DNA of 64,000 bases. It comes from Achromobacter animicus (lineage in GTDB: Bacteria > Pseudomonadota > Gammaproteobacteria > Burkholderiales > Burkholderiaceae_B). Each line of letters begins with the position of its first letter. The first letter of the stretch is position 1. Below are positions 9,126 through 18,000 of this stretch, piece by piece. The stretch is taken from NCBI RefSeq assembly GCF_902859585.1, contig NZ_CADIJM010000002.1:1-64000 (forward strand). Reading direction: 5' to 3'. Under the pieces are notes generated by a model, which saw only the letters and a program-made list of their open reading frames with translations, had not been told where the DNA came from and did not search any database. Made by a program: the position numbers and the translations under genes.

Positions 9126-10061
9126 ATGAATCAAAACGTCTCACCTCCCATTGCCGGCGATGCCTGGTCCCGCGTGTCGGAACGCGTGGCGGGCCAGCAT
9201 TGGCCCGCCTCGACGCTGTATGTCGTGGCCACGCCCATCGGCAATCTCGGCGATCTGGGCCTGCGCGCCTGGCACGCCCTGCAACGGGCTGACGTGATCG
9301 CTGCCGAGGACACGCGCGCCAGCCGCACGCTGCTGGACGCCTGGGGCGTCAGCACGCCGCTCATGGCGGCGCATCGCCACAACGAGGCCGCCGCGGCGCA
9401 AGCCATTTGCGAGCGACTGGCGCAAGGCCAGCGCGTGGCCTTGGTGTCCGATGCCGGCGCGCCCGCAGTCAGCGACCCCGGCGCCCGCGTGGTCCGCGCC
9501 GTGCGCGCCGCCGGCTATGCGGTGGTGCCTGTACCCGGCCCCAGCGCCGTGATCGCCGCCCTGATGGGCAGCGGCGTCACCACGGACGAGAATCCTGCCT
9601 ACGCCTTCGCGGGCTTTGCGCCGTCCAAGGCGGTGGCCCGGCAGCGCTGGCTGCGCCAATGGTGCGCGTTGCCCGCGCCCGTCGTGATGTTCGAATCGCC
9701 GCACCGGCTGGCGGCCACCGTTGCGGACCTGCTCGAGGTCTGCGGGCCGGAACGTGAACTGACCGTCGCGCGCGAACTGACCAAACGCTTCGAAGAGATC
9801 GGCACCGTCAAGCTGGGCGAGGCCGCGGCATGGCTGGCCGCCGATGCGCATCGCGAGCAGGGCGAGTTCGTGCTGATCGTCCATGCCGAGGCGGACGCGC
9901 CTGAGTCTGACGACGTCGATCCCGCCCACGACGTCCTGCTGGACGCCTTGCTGGAGTCGCTGTCCGTGCGCGACGCCGCGCGGGTCGCGGCCAAAGTCAC
10001 CGGCCAGCCGCGCGACGTGCTCTACAACCGGGCCCTGACCCGCAAGAAGGGGCAGGAGTAA
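9126..10061 (+). CDS. rsmI: 16S rRNA (cytidine(1402)-2'-O)-methyltransferase
   Basis: A 311-residue SAM-dependent methyltransferase of the tetrapyrrole-methylase fold. The signature [19 protein letters not shown] begins near residue 29, followed by [26 protein letters not shown] and [13 protein letters not shown]. RsmI 2'-O-methylates C1402 of 16S rRNA in the decoding centre. It is divergent from yraN, as in E. coli (yraL). The last 40 residues ([30 protein letters not shown]) are the usual C-terminal helical extension. The next gene begins 3 bases later. Confidence 0.95.
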   Translation: MNQNVSPPIAGDAWSRVSERVAGQHWPASTLYVVATPIGNLGDLGLRAWHALQRADVIAAEDTRASRTLLDAWGVSTPLMAAHRHNEAAAAQAICERLAQGQRVALVSDAGAPAVSDPGARVVRAVRAAGYAVVPVPGPSAVIAALMGSGVTTDENPAYAFAGFAPSKAVARQRWLRQWCALPAPVVMFESPHRLAATVADLLEVCGPERELTVARELTKRFEEIGTVKLGEAAAWLAADAHREQGEFVLIVHAEADAPESDDVDPAHDVLLDALLESLSVRDAARVAAKVTGQPRDVLYNRALTRKKGQE

Positions 10062-10064
10062 GCC

Positions 10065-10649
10065 ATGGTGTATTCGACCGTCGTGTCCAACAAGCCTGCC
10101 GATCCGCAAGAGCGGCTGACCTATCGCGACATGCCCACGCCGCTCGGTGATCTGCGCCTGGTGGCCAGCCCGAAGGGATTGCGCGGCGCGTGGTTCACCG
10201 ATCAGGCGCTACTGCCGCCGCCGGATGGATGGACGCTGACCGACAGCGATCCGTTCCTGGAGCAGGCGCGGCGCGAGCTTGACGAATGGTTTGCTGGCGA
10301 GCGCCGCCTGTTCGACGTGACGCTCGACCCGGTGGGGACGACCTTTCAGCACCAGGTCTGGCATGCGCTGTGCGCGCTGGAATTCGGCACGCTCACCAGC
10401 TACGGCGAACTGGCCCGCACGGTGAACCGGCCCAAGGGCGCGCAGGCAGTCGGCGGCGCGGTCGGCCGCAATCCCATCAGCATCATCATTCCGTGTCACC
10501 GCGTGATCGGCGCGGACACCTCGCTGACGGGCTTTGGCGGTGGATTGCCGCGCAAGCAGGCGCTGCTGGCGCATGAAGGCAACCGCTATGTGAGCCGCAG
10601 CGCGCACGCGCGCCGGGTGTGCGACGGGCAGGCAGAGCTGCCCTGGTAG
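10065..10649 (+). CDS. ogt: Methylated-DNA--protein-cysteine methyltransferase
   Basis: A 194-residue O6-alkylguanine-DNA alkyltransferase. The active-site motif IIIPCHRVIG is present near residue 144, with the acceptor cysteine. Upstream is the DNA-binding helix-turn-helix region (TSYGELARTVNRPKGAQAVGGAVGRNP) with the arginine-finger pattern. The protein repairs O6-methylguanine by taking the alkyl group irreversibly. It is 3 bases downstream of rsmI, so probably cotranscribed. It is the Ogt type, without an Ada regulatory domain. Confidence 0.92.
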   Translation: MVYSTVVSNKPADPQERLTYRDMPTPLGDLRLVASPKGLRGAWFTDQALLPPPDGWTLTDSDPFLEQARRELDEWFAGERRLFDVTLDPVGTTFQHQVWHALCALEFGTLTSYGELARTVNRPKGAQAVGGAVGRNPISIIIPCHRVIGADTSLTGFGGGLPRKQALLAHEGNRYVSRSAHARRVCDGQAELPW

Positions 10650-10661
10650 CCGTCGTTCCGC

Positions 10662-11621
10662 TTACTGCGACGCGATCGTCGGCAGGATGCCGATCCGGTC
10701 GGACACCAGCGGCACGGCATTGAGCGCGCTTTGGCGATCGGGATACGGACCGATCCGCACGCGGTACAGATTATTGGCCTGTTCCACCGACGCCGGCGGC
10801 GCGCCTTCGGCGCCGAGCTGCGTATTGATGCGGCTGACCAGTGACTGCGCATTGCCGGGCTGACTGAACGCGCCCACCTGCAGGTAGACGCTGCCCGTGG
10901 CGGCGCCGACAGCCGGACGCATCGGGGCGGGGCTGGGCGCGGCAGGCGCCAGGGGCTCGGGCGCCAACGCCACGGGGGTGGACGTCACCGGCGCCATGAC
11001 CGGCGTGGAGCCCGTGGCCGAATCCGGTTCCGGCGCGGGGGCTGCAGGCGCGCCTTGCGAGGCCAGACGACGGATCTCTTCGGCCTGGATGGCTTCCACG
11101 ACCACTTGTCCGCTGCCCGGGCCGATGATGCCCAGCTTGTAGGCCGCGACGTAGGACAAGTCCATGATGCGGTCGCTATGGAAAGGGCCGCGGTCGTTCA
11201 CCCGCACGATGATCGTCTTGCCGTTGACCATGCTGGTCACCCGCGCGTAGCTGGGGATCGGCAGCGTCGTGTGCGCGGCGGTCATGGCATACATGTCGTA
11301 GGTCTCGCCGATCGACGTGGAGTTGCCATGGAATTTCTTGCCGTACCACGAGGCGATGCCGCGCTTCTTGTAGGCCTGGCCGCTGGTGTCGGGTACGTAG
11401 CGCTGGCCGAATACGACGTAAGGCCGGTTCGCGCCGCTGGCGTAGGGTTCCAGCTTGGGCACCGCGTCGGGGATCTGGTCCAGGTTCGACGGCGGATTGG
11501 CGTCCGGCCCGTCGTCCTTGTAGTAGCCGCCCTTCTTGCGTCCGCCGCTGGTGGAGCAGCCTGCCACGGCGATCGCCAGCAGCAGCATGAAAAGGAAATG
11601 AAGCGGGCGGGAAAGCGTCAT
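10662..11621 (-). CDS. rlpA: RlpA septal ring lytic transglycosylase-like lipoprotein
   Basis: A 319-residue lipoprotein: signal peptide ending AVAGC (cysteine about residue 20), a double-psi beta-barrel RlpA domain (GIASWYGKKFHGNSTSIGETYDMYAMTAAHTTLP and VRVNDRGPFHSDRIMDLS, residues about 90-170) holding the conserved Glu, His and Asp of the catalytic site, a Pro/Ala-rich linker, and a C-terminal SPOR domain (about 240-319) that binds denuded septal peptidoglycan. The start is the ATG at 11621, which overlaps the rapZ stop (ATGA), so the two are translationally coupled. An upstream extension in the same frame is only the shadow of rapZ. Confidence 0.92.
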   Translation of the reverse strand: MTLSRPLHFLFMLLLAIAVAGCSTSGGRKKGGYYKDDGPDANPPSNLDQIPDAVPKLEPYASGANRPYVVFGQRYVPDTSGQAYKKRGIASWYGKKFHGNSTSIGETYDMYAMTAAHTTLPIPSYARVTSMVNGKTIIVRVNDRGPFHSDRIMDLSYVAAYKLGIIGPGSGQVVVEAIQAEEIRRLASQGAPAAPAPEPDSATGSTPVMAPVTSTPVALAPEPLAPAAPSPAPMRPAVGAATGSVYLQVGAFSQPGNAQSLVSRINTQLGAEGAPPASVEQANNLYRVRIGPYPDRQSALNAVPLVSDRIGILPTIASQ

Positions 11622-12496
11622 GCGGTTTCGTCGGGCAGTTGCGTGCGGTGGCGCACCAGCAGCGGGTCGTGGTCGGCAAAGCGCAGCGCCAGTTGCTCCA
11701 CGATATACACCGAGCGGTGCTGGCCGCCGGTGCAGCCGATGGCCACGGTCAGATAGTTGCGGGTGTCCTGCGTGTACAGCGGCAGCCAGCGTTTCAGGAA
11801 GCCTGCGATGTCGTCGATCATCAGGCCCACTTGCTCGTACCCGGCGAGCCACGTGGCCACGGGTTCGTCGCGGCCGGTCAGCGGACGCAGGTTGCGGTCG
11901 TAATGGGGATTGGGCAAGCAGCGCACATCGAACACCAGGTCCGCATCCCCCGGCACGCCGCGCTTGTAGGCGAAGGATTCGAACGTCAGCACCAGCGGCG
12001 CGCGGTCCGCCTTGATCAAGTCGCGGATCCAGGCACGAAGCTGGCCGGGCGTCAGTTCTGACGTGTCGATGACGTGTTCCTGCTCGCGCAGCGGCGCCAG
12101 CAGCTCTCTTTCCAGCGCAATGCATTCGGTCAGCGACGGCGCCGTGCCGCCGCGTTGCAGGCGGTCGGTCAGCGGATGACGCCGGCGCGATTCGGAATAG
12201 CGCTGCACCAGGGTGGCCGTATTGGCATCCAGGAAGACCACGCGCAGGCTGGTGCCCATGGCGCGCAGCGCAGTGACCACGTCGGGCAGTTCGGCCAGTT
12301 CACCCGGTGAGCGCACGTCGATTGCGACGGCGACGCGTTCCATGCCGTCATCGCGCGCCTGCGCAATGAACTCGGTCAGGAAACGGACGGGAAGATTGTC
12401 GACACAGGTGTAGCTCGCGTCCTCGAGCATGCGCAGCGCGACGGATTTGCCGGAACCGGAAATGCCGGTGACGAGGACGACTTTCAACATGGACAT
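11618..12496 (-). CDS. rapZ: RNase adapter protein RapZ (nucleotide-binding)
   Basis: A 292-residue P-loop protein with GISGSGKS at residues 11-18. It has the family blocks VAIDVRSP, FLDANTATLVQRYSESRRRHPL and, near the C terminus, the GCTGGQHRSVYIVEQLA motif of the regulatory domain. In enterobacteria RapZ guides RNase E to the sRNA GlmZ and senses glucosamine 6-phosphate. In many proteobacteria it lies next to hprK/ptsN; here it is separated from hprK by three unrelated genes. An alternative start two codons on (ATG at 12490) cannot be excluded. Confidence 0.92.
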   Translation of the reverse strand: MSMLKVVLVTGISGSGKSVALRMLEDASYTCVDNLPVRFLTEFIAQARDDGMERVAVAIDVRSPGELAELPDVVTALRAMGTSLRVVFLDANTATLVQRYSESRRRHPLTDRLQRGGTAPSLTECIALERELLAPLREQEHVIDTSELTPGQLRAWIRDLIKADRAPLVLTFESFAYKRGVPGDADLVFDVRCLPNPHYDRNLRPLTGRDEPVATWLAGYEQVGLMIDDIAGFLKRWLPLYTQDTRNYLTVAIGCTGGQHRSVYIVEQLALRFADHDPLLVRHRTQLPDETA

Positions 12497-12615
12497 GATT
12501 GTGGCACGCTTTTCCAGGACGATGCCGGCGGGATAGCATCTGATATGGCCATAAACTCAGGATCTGCGCCTGTTCCCCGCTGCATGCCCTGACGTAAGCT
12601 AGGGGCCGCAGACGC

Positions 12616-12636
12616 CGCAGTTCCATCGCAGTTCCA
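12616..12636 (+). repeat. Two direct copies of CGCAGTTCCA, 11 bases apart
   Basis: CGCAGTTCCA occurs at 12616-12625 and 12627-12636, a period of one helical turn, about 50-70 bases ahead of the cytochrome c start. Such phased repeats can be a regulator binding site. This is an inference from the spacing alone. Confidence 0.4.
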
Positions 12637-12685
12637 CTTTTACGCGCCCCGCCATCACGATTCGGGGGGTTGGAATTTGACCTAG

Positions 12686-13444
12686 ATGTTAGCCCTCATT
12701 TCCTCTTGTAGTGTTTCACTGCCGCGGTTTTGGGCCTTCCGCAGCGCTTTGGCGGCTGCGGCTGTTGTGTTTATGTCCGCGCCGACGCTGGCGCAGCAGA
12801 CGGCGCCGCCGACGCTGCAGCCCGACACCATGGCGGCCCGGGTCGCGGCCTGTACCGCCTGTCACGGCGCACAGGGCAGGGCGGGCGCCGACGGCTACTA
12901 TCCGCGGCTGGCCGGCAAGCCGCAGGACTACCTCTATCACCAGCTTCTGAACTTTCGCGACGGGCGGCGGCAGTACCGGCCCATGACGCACCTGCTGGCC
13001 GGCCTGTCCGACGACTACCTACGCGAGATGGCCGCGTACTTTTCCGAGCAGCATGTGCCGTATCCGGCGCCTGTTCGTGCGGATGTGTCCGCCGCCACGC
13101 TGGAGGCCGGTCGCCGGCTTGCCAAGGAGGGCGATGCGGCGCGCGGTCTGCCGGCCTGTGCGTCCTGTCACGGCGCGGCCCTGTCCGGCATGTTGCCCGC
13201 GATCCCCGGCCTGCTGGGTCTGCCGCGCGACTACATCGGCGCGCAGATCGGCGGCTGGAAGAACGGCCTGCGCCGCGCCGCCGCGCCGGATTGCATGGCC
13301 GACATCTCCCACAAGCTCACCCCCAACGACATCGGCGCCCTGGCGGCGTGGCTGTCGTCGCAGCCCGTCGTCGAGCCCTACGTGCCCGACGCCGCGAATT
13401 CAGTCCGGCTCCCCGCGGAATGCGGCAGCCAGGCGCAACGCTGA
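12686..13444 (+). CDS. Di-heme cytochrome c (c4-like)
   Basis: A 252-residue exported protein with a signal peptide (about 1-36, ending near TLAQ). It has two covalent heme sites, CTACH at 56-60 and CASCH at 158-162, one in each half, with methionines in the right region for axial ligands (PMTHLLAGLSDDYL). This two-lobe pattern resembles cytochrome c4-type electron carriers in the periplasm. The gene for a tri-heme cytochrome begins 12 bases after its stop, so the two form a unit; no dehydrogenase gene accompanies them. The electron donor is unknown. Confidence 0.85.
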   Translation: MLALISSCSVSLPRFWAFRSALAAAAVVFMSAPTLAQQTAPPTLQPDTMAARVAACTACHGAQGRAGADGYYPRLAGKPQDYLYHQLLNFRDGRRQYRPMTHLLAGLSDDYLREMAAYFSEQHVPYPAPVRADVSAATLEAGRRLAKEGDAARGLPACASCHGAALSGMLPAIPGLLGLPRDYIGAQIGGWKNGLRRAAAPDCMADISHKLTPNDIGALAAWLSSQPVVEPYVPDAANSVRLPAECGSQAQR

Positions 13445-13456
13445 ACGGGGCCGCGA

Positions 13457-14740
13457 ATGACGCTGATGAAAAGAATCCTGGTTGTTCTGCTGCTGGTGGT
13501 CGTGGTGGCCGCAGGCACGTTGTATTGGCTCGGCACGCGTGACGATGCCAGCACCGGCCCCGCCGTGGCGGCGGCCGACGGCGCGGCGCAGATCGAGCGT
13601 GGCCGCTACCTGGCGCTGGCTGGCAACTGCATGGCCTGCCACACCAGCCGAGGGGGCAAGGCGTTTGCCGGCGGCACCCCTGTACCCACGCCGTTCGGCA
13701 CGGTGTACGGCCCGAACATCACGCCCGACGCGGAGACCGGCATTGGCGCCTGGACGGCCGACGACTTCTGGCAGGCGCTGCACAACGGCAAGTCGAAGGA
13801 CGGCACGCTGCTGTATCCGGCGTTCCCCTACACCGAATACACGCGCGTCACGCGCAGCGATTCGGATGCGCTGTATGCCTATCTGCGCAGCATTTCGCCC
13901 GTCAGGCAGGCCAACCGACCGCCCGAGATGGCCTTTCCGTACGACCAGCGGATGCTGCTGGCGGCATGGCGCGCGCTGTATTTCAAGCCGGGAGTGCAAG
14001 AAGCCGATCCCGGTCAATCGGTCCAATGGAATCGCGGCCGCTATCTGGTCGAAGGGCTGGGCCATTGCGCGGCCTGCCACACGCCCCGCAACAGCCTGGG
14101 CGCCACGCGCAGCGGCGACGCGCTGGCCGGTGGCGTGATTCCCGTGCTGGACTGGTACGCGCCGCCGCTGACGAACGACATGCAGACCGGCATGGGGCGC
14201 TGGTCGGCGCAGGACATCGCCACGCTGCTCAAGACCGGCATCGCGGCGCATTCGACCGTCAGCGGGCCGATGGCGGAAGTCGTGCTGGGCAGCACGCAGC
14301 ACCTGACAGAGGATGACGCGCTGGCCATCGGCGTGTATCTGAAGTCGCTGCCCGCCACGCCGCCCGCATCCGATGCGCGTGCCGCCGCGCCTGCGCCCGC
14401 GGCCATGGAGCTGGGCGGCAAGCTGTACAGCCAGCAATGCGCGCAATGCCACCAGGCCCACGGCAAGGGCAGCGGCACGGCGTGGCCCGCGCTGGCCGGC
14501 AATCCAACGGTGACTGCGCCGTCGCCAGTCAACGCCATCCGCATGGTGCTGGACGGCGGGTACGCCCCCGCCACGGCTGCAAACCCGCGTCCTCACGGCA
14601 TGCCGCCATTTGGCCAGGTGCTGAACGACAACGACATTGCGATGCTCGTGACGTACATCCGCAATAGCTGGGGCAACGAGGCGGGAGGGGTCAGCGCGCT
14701 GGAGGTCAAGCGCGCGCGGGCGTCATCGACGTTGAATTAG
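13457..14740 (+). CDS. Membrane-anchored tri-heme cytochrome c (alcohol/gluconate dehydrogenase subunit type)
   Basis: A 427-residue protein with an N-terminal membrane helix (residues 5-24) and three heme c motifs: CMACH 58-62, CAACH 204-208 and CAQCH 328-332. The order and the blocks FAGGTPVPTPFGTVYGPNITPD, YTRVTRSDSDALYAYLRS and GRYLVEGLGHCAACHTPRN are those of the cytochrome subunit of membrane-bound alcohol, aldehyde or gluconate dehydrogenases. Such subunits pass electrons from a periplasmic flavin or PQQ enzyme to ubiquinone or a terminal oxidase. No catalytic subunit is present in the window, so the donor must be encoded elsewhere. Confidence 0.88.
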   Translation: MTLMKRILVVLLLVVVVAAGTLYWLGTRDDASTGPAVAAADGAAQIERGRYLALAGNCMACHTSRGGKAFAGGTPVPTPFGTVYGPNITPDAETGIGAWTADDFWQALHNGKSKDGTLLYPAFPYTEYTRVTRSDSDALYAYLRSISPVRQANRPPEMAFPYDQRMLLAAWRALYFKPGVQEADPGQSVQWNRGRYLVEGLGHCAACHTPRNSLGATRSGDALAGGVIPVLDWYAPPLTNDMQTGMGRWSAQDIATLLKTGIAAHSTVSGPMAEVVLGSTQHLTEDDALAIGVYLKSLPATPPASDARAAAPAPAAMELGGKLYSQQCAQCHQAHGKGSGTAWPALAGNPTVTAPSPVNAIRMVLDGGYAPATAANPRPHGMPPFGQVLNDNDIAMLVTYIRNSWGNEAGGVSALEVKRARASSTLN

Positions 14741-14750
14741 CGCTGATGAA

Positions 14751-14779
14751 GGCCGCGGGCGGATGTCCCGCGCGCGGCC
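14751..14779. terminator. Possible bidirectional terminator between convergent genes
   Basis: GGCCGCG (14751-14757) pairs with CGCGGCC (14773-14779) between the convergent cytochrome and MocR genes. There is no strong T run, so intrinsic termination is uncertain. Confidence 0.4.
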
Positions 14780-14790
14780 GGACAGGCGCG

Positions 14791-16224
14791 CTAGCGTGCG
14801 GCGGTCGCCGCGCGGCAGGCTTCGTGCGCCAGATCGCCCAGCGTGCGGATCGCGGCCTCGATGCCGGCTTCCCAGGGATGCCCGTAATTCAGGCGCAGCG
14901 CGCTGCCAAACTGGCCGCTGGCCGAGAAGATCGGGCCAGGCGCCACGCTGATGCCGCGCGCCAGCGCCTGGCGGTGCAGCGACAACGCATCCACGGCGGC
15001 GGGCAATTCCAGCCACAGGAAGAATCCGCCCTGTGGCCGCGTCACGCGCGTGCCGGCGGGAAAGGCCTGTGCGATGGCGTCGGCCATGCGCTCCTGCTGC
15101 GCCTGCAAGGTCTGGCGCAGGCGACGCAGGTGGCGGTCGTAGCCACCCTGTTCCAGGTATTCGGCAATCGCGCCCTGTGCGGGGCCCGATGCCGACAGCG
15201 TCGATGACAATTTCAGGCGTTGCACCTGTTGGGCGTAGCGTCCGGCGCTGGCCCATCCGATGCGATAGCCGGGCGCCAGGCATTTTGAAAACGACGAGCA
15301 ATGCAGCACCAGTCCGCGCGTGTCGTACGCCTTTGCGGGCACGGGCCGCGTCGTGCCGAAGTACAGCTCGCCATAGACGTCGTCTTCGATCAGCGGAATG
15401 TCGTGCCGCGCAAGCAGTTCGACCAGTTGCCGCTTTCGGTCGTCGGGCATCAGGCAGCCCAGCGGGTTCTGGAATTGCGTCATCAGCCAGCAGGCGCGCG
15501 GTGCGTGACGCAGGATGGCAGCCTGCATCGCGTCCAGGTCGATGCCGGTGCGCGGATGCGTAGGGACTTCCAGCGCTTTCAGGCCAAGTCGTTCCAGCGC
15601 CTGCAGCGCACCGTAGAAGGTGGGCGCCTCGACCATGACGGTGTCGCCCGGCTGCGTGACCGCTTGCAGGCAGAGGTTCAACGCCTCCAGGGCGCCGTTG
15701 GTGACGACGATATCGGTGGCGGGCAGGTTGATGCCGCCGATCAGGTAGCGCAGCGCGATCTGCCGGCGCAGGCGCGGATTGCCGGGCGCCAGGTCTTCGA
15801 CGGTGTCGCGCGGATCCTGGCGCTTCAGATGCGCGGCCATGGCCTGCGCCAATCGCGGCAACGGAAACAGAAGCGGAGAGGGGAAGGCCGAACCGAGCGG
15901 CGTGACGTCACGATTGCGCACCGAGCCGAGGATGTCGAAGATCCGCTCGCTGATCGCCAGTTCGGTGGATTCACCGTCGGGACACGAGGCGCCCGGTTCG
16001 GGCGGCAGCGATTCGGCGGGGGCGTTGACGTAGTAGCCCGAGCGCGGCTGCGCGCGAATCAGGCCGCGCGCTTCTAGCAGGTAATACGCCTGAAAGACGG
16101 TGGAAGGGCTGACGCCGCGCGCGGCGCACGCGTCGCGCACCGAAGGCAGCTTGTCGCCGGCCCGCAGGACGCCGCTTGCGATCGACGCGGCGATCTCGTC
16201 GGCCAGGGTTTCGTAAAGGCTCAC
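14791..16224 (-). CDS. MocR/GntR-type transcriptional regulator with aminotransferase-like domain
   Basis: A 477-residue two-domain regulator. Residues 1-70 are a GntR winged helix (LADEIAASIASGVLRAGDKLPSVRDACAARGVSPSTVFQAYYLLEARGLI). Residues about 105-470 are a fold-type I aminotransferase domain with VVTNGALEALNLCLQAV, the NPLG block, and SSFSKCLAPGYRIGW carrying the PLP lysine. MocR proteins use PLP as an effector and usually control a nearby amino-acid or vitamin B6 related gene; none is divergent here, and upstream lies hprK on the same strand. The start is a GTG at 16224. Confidence 0.88.
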   Translation of the reverse strand: MSLYETLADEIAASIASGVLRAGDKLPSVRDACAARGVSPSTVFQAYYLLEARGLIRAQPRSGYYVNAPAESLPPEPGASCPDGESTELAISERIFDILGSVRNRDVTPLGSAFPSPLLFPLPRLAQAMAAHLKRQDPRDTVEDLAPGNPRLRRQIALRYLIGGINLPATDIVVTNGALEALNLCLQAVTQPGDTVMVEAPTFYGALQALERLGLKALEVPTHPRTGIDLDAMQAAILRHAPRACWLMTQFQNPLGCLMPDDRKRQLVELLARHDIPLIEDDVYGELYFGTTRPVPAKAYDTRGLVLHCSSFSKCLAPGYRIGWASAGRYAQQVQRLKLSSTLSASGPAQGAIAEYLEQGGYDRHLRRLRQTLQAQQERMADAIAQAFPAGTRVTRPQGGFFLWLELPAAVDALSLHRQALARGISVAPGPIFSASGQFGSALRLNYGHPWEAGIEAAIRTLGDLAHEACRAATAAR

Positions 16225-16249
16225 GATGCCGCAGGGCGACGTTGCGGGC

Positions 16250-17176
16250 TCATTTGCTGCTTTGGAGGATCGCCATGGCCTGGCGTTCCATGAACTCGCC
16301 CAGCGTGTCGATGCCGCGCAGTTTGAGGATCGTGTTGCGCACCGCCGCCTCGACCAGCACGGCCAGGTTGCGGCCCGCGGCCACCTGCAGCATCACCTTG
16401 CGCACGGGCAGTCCCAGCATGTCCTGCGTGATGTCCTGCAGCGGCAGGCGCTCGAACTTGTCCTGCGCCGTGGCGCGCACCAGGTGCACGATGAGCTTGA
16501 GCCGCATCTTGCGGCGCACCGACGTTTCGCCAAAGATCGTGCGGATGTCGAGCAGACCCAGGCCGCGGACTTCGAGCAGGTTCTGCAGCAGTTGCGGACA
16601 GTGGCCTTCGATCATGTTGGGCGCGGTGCGCGAGAACTCGACCGCGTCATCGGCCACCAGCCCGTGGCCGCGCGAAATCAGTTCAAGGGCGAGTTCGCTC
16701 TTGCCCAGACCCGATTCGCCGGTGATCAGCACGCCCAGTCCCAACACGTCCAGGAACACGCCGTGCACCGTGGTAGTGGGCGCGAGCTTCTTGCCGAGAT
16801 AGATGCGCAACAGGTCGATGAGCTGCGCGGCGGCCACCGGCGTGGACAGCAGCGGCACCTGGTGCTGGTCGCACTGGTCGACCAGATCTTGCGGCGGCGT
16901 CAGGCCATCGGCCAGCAGAATCGCCGGCACGCCACCGATCAGCAGCTCGTCCATGTGGTGCATGCGGCGGCGCAGGTCGAAGCGCGTGTAGTACGCCAGC
17001 TCTTCCTGGCCGAACACCTGGATGCGCGACGGGTGGATCAGGTTCAAGTGGCCGACGAGGTCGGCGGCTGCCATGCCGTCGTCCGGAATCGCGCGGTCTG
17101 CGGCGCCCTGGCCCGAGATCCAGTTAAAGGGGATTTTGTCGGCGTTGTCGTCGACGAGTTCCTGCACCGTGAGCAT
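16250..17176 (-). CDS. hprK: HPr(Ser) kinase/phosphorylase
   Basis: A 308-residue bifunctional kinase/phosphorylase. It has His138 (TVHGVFLD), the P-loop GESGLGKS at 153-160, and the downstream [15 protein letters not shown] and [14 protein letters not shown] motifs of the C-terminal catalytic domain. HprK phosphorylates HPr on a serine and reverses it. In betaproteobacteria it sits in the nitrogen PTS group and is thought to regulate rather than to drive sugar uptake. The ATG follows ptsN by 20 bases on the same strand. Confidence 0.95.
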   Translation of the reverse strand: MLTVQELVDDNADKIPFNWISGQGAADRAIPDDGMAAADLVGHLNLIHPSRIQVFGQEELAYYTRFDLRRRMHHMDELLIGGVPAILLADGLTPPQDLVDQCDQHQVPLLSTPVAAAQLIDLLRIYLGKKLAPTTTVHGVFLDVLGLGVLITGESGLGKSELALELISRGHGLVADDAVEFSRTAPNMIEGHCPQLLQNLLEVRGLGLLDIRTIFGETSVRRKMRLKLIVHLVRATAQDKFERLPLQDITQDMLGLPVRKVMLQVAAGRNLAVLVEAAVRNTILKLRGIDTLGEFMERQAMAILQSSK

Positions 17177-17196
17177 GGCAGCGATTCCGCGTGGGA

Positions 17197-17652
17197 TCAG
17201 AGTTGGCCGGTCGTGAGCATTTTGTGGACGATGGCCGGATCGGGCTCGGTGGCCAGGGCCTCGCGCAATGCTTTGTTGGACATCAGCTGGGCGAGTTCGG
17301 CCAGGATGTCCAGGTGCTGCTGCGTGGCGTTTTCAGGCACCAGCAGGCACAGCAGCATCGACACGGGCTGTCCGTCGGGCGCGTCGAAGGTGATGGGCTG
17401 AGCAAGACGGATGAACGCCGCCAGTGCCTGCTCCAGACCTTTCACACGGCCATGCGGTACGGCCACGCCCTGACCCAGGGCGGTAGACCCCAGGCGCTCA
17501 CGGGCAAAAAGGCTGTCGAACACGAGGGCGCGTGCCAAGCCGTTGTTGTTTTCAAAAAGCAGACCGGCCTGTTCGAACGCACGTTTCTTGCTCGTGGCGA
17601 GCATATCGAGCACGACGTTGCCGGCGGGGAGGATGCGCGACAAATGATTCAT
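17197..17652 (-). CDS. ptsN: PTS IIA-Ntr protein (EIIA nitrogen regulatory)
   Basis: A 151-residue EIIA domain of the fructose/mannitol family. The phosphorylated histidine is His67 in GVAVPHGRV. The N terminus [29 protein letters not shown] matches other betaproteobacterial PtsN proteins, which supports this start. PtsN receives phosphate from the EI-Ntr/NPr chain and regulates potassium handling and other targets. A TATAAT box ends only 6 bases ahead of the ATG and there is no Shine-Dalgarno sequence, so a transcript from that promoter would be leaderless. In many proteobacteria ptsN is cotranscribed with rpoN and hpf; here 348 bases separate it from hpf. Confidence 0.93.
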   Translation of the reverse strand: MNHLSRILPAGNVVLDMLATSKKRAFEQAGLLFENNNGLARALVFDSLFARERLGSTALGQGVAVPHGRVKGLEQALAAFIRLAQPITFDAPDGQPVSMLLCLLVPENATQQHLDILAELAQLMSNKALREALATEPDPAIVHKMLTTGQL

Positions 17653-18000
17653 CAGGGCATTATAGGGTTATATGACGCACTGCAACAATCAACCGATCCG
17701 GGCCTCGGTAGACCGAGATGCCAGCCGGACCACAAGAGCGACAGCATAGTCTGATCGCGATACCTTGTGGACATTCCTGGGCCTCGGAGGGTTCCCGCAG
17801 AGGCACGTATCGGACAAAGCCAGGGAAAACGCGAAGAGGCCGTCAGGCGGCAGCGGATGAAACAAGAGGGATTGGGTAGTGCAGGAGGGGAGTTTGCCGA
17901 TGCCCCGGCTGGACGCAAGGTCTAGCGGGACACCGGGACTTAGGCAGGATCCGGGGATCGCTGTACTGCTAGTCGCTCAGGTGAGCGGTCATGAAGCGCG
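17653..18000. other. 348-base intergenic region between hpf and ptsN
   Basis: No gene is supported here. Only the candidate ptsN promoter next to the ATG stands out. I see no terminator for hpf and no other structure that I would defend. Confidence 0.5.
17659..17687 (-). promoter_or_regulatory. Candidate ptsN promoter (-10 TATAAT next to the ATG)
   Basis: On the minus strand a perfect TATAAT occupies 17664-17659 and is followed by GCCCTG and then the ATG. TTGTTG lies 18 bases upstream (about 17688-17683); GTTGCA at 16 bases is an alternative -35. Transcription from it would begin at about the first base of the start codon. Confidence 0.5.

Noticed and set aside
11622-12125. Upstream extension of rlpA across rapZ
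   Set aside because: It would bury the lipoprotein signal sequence; the ATG at 11621 overlaps the rapZ stop in the usual way.
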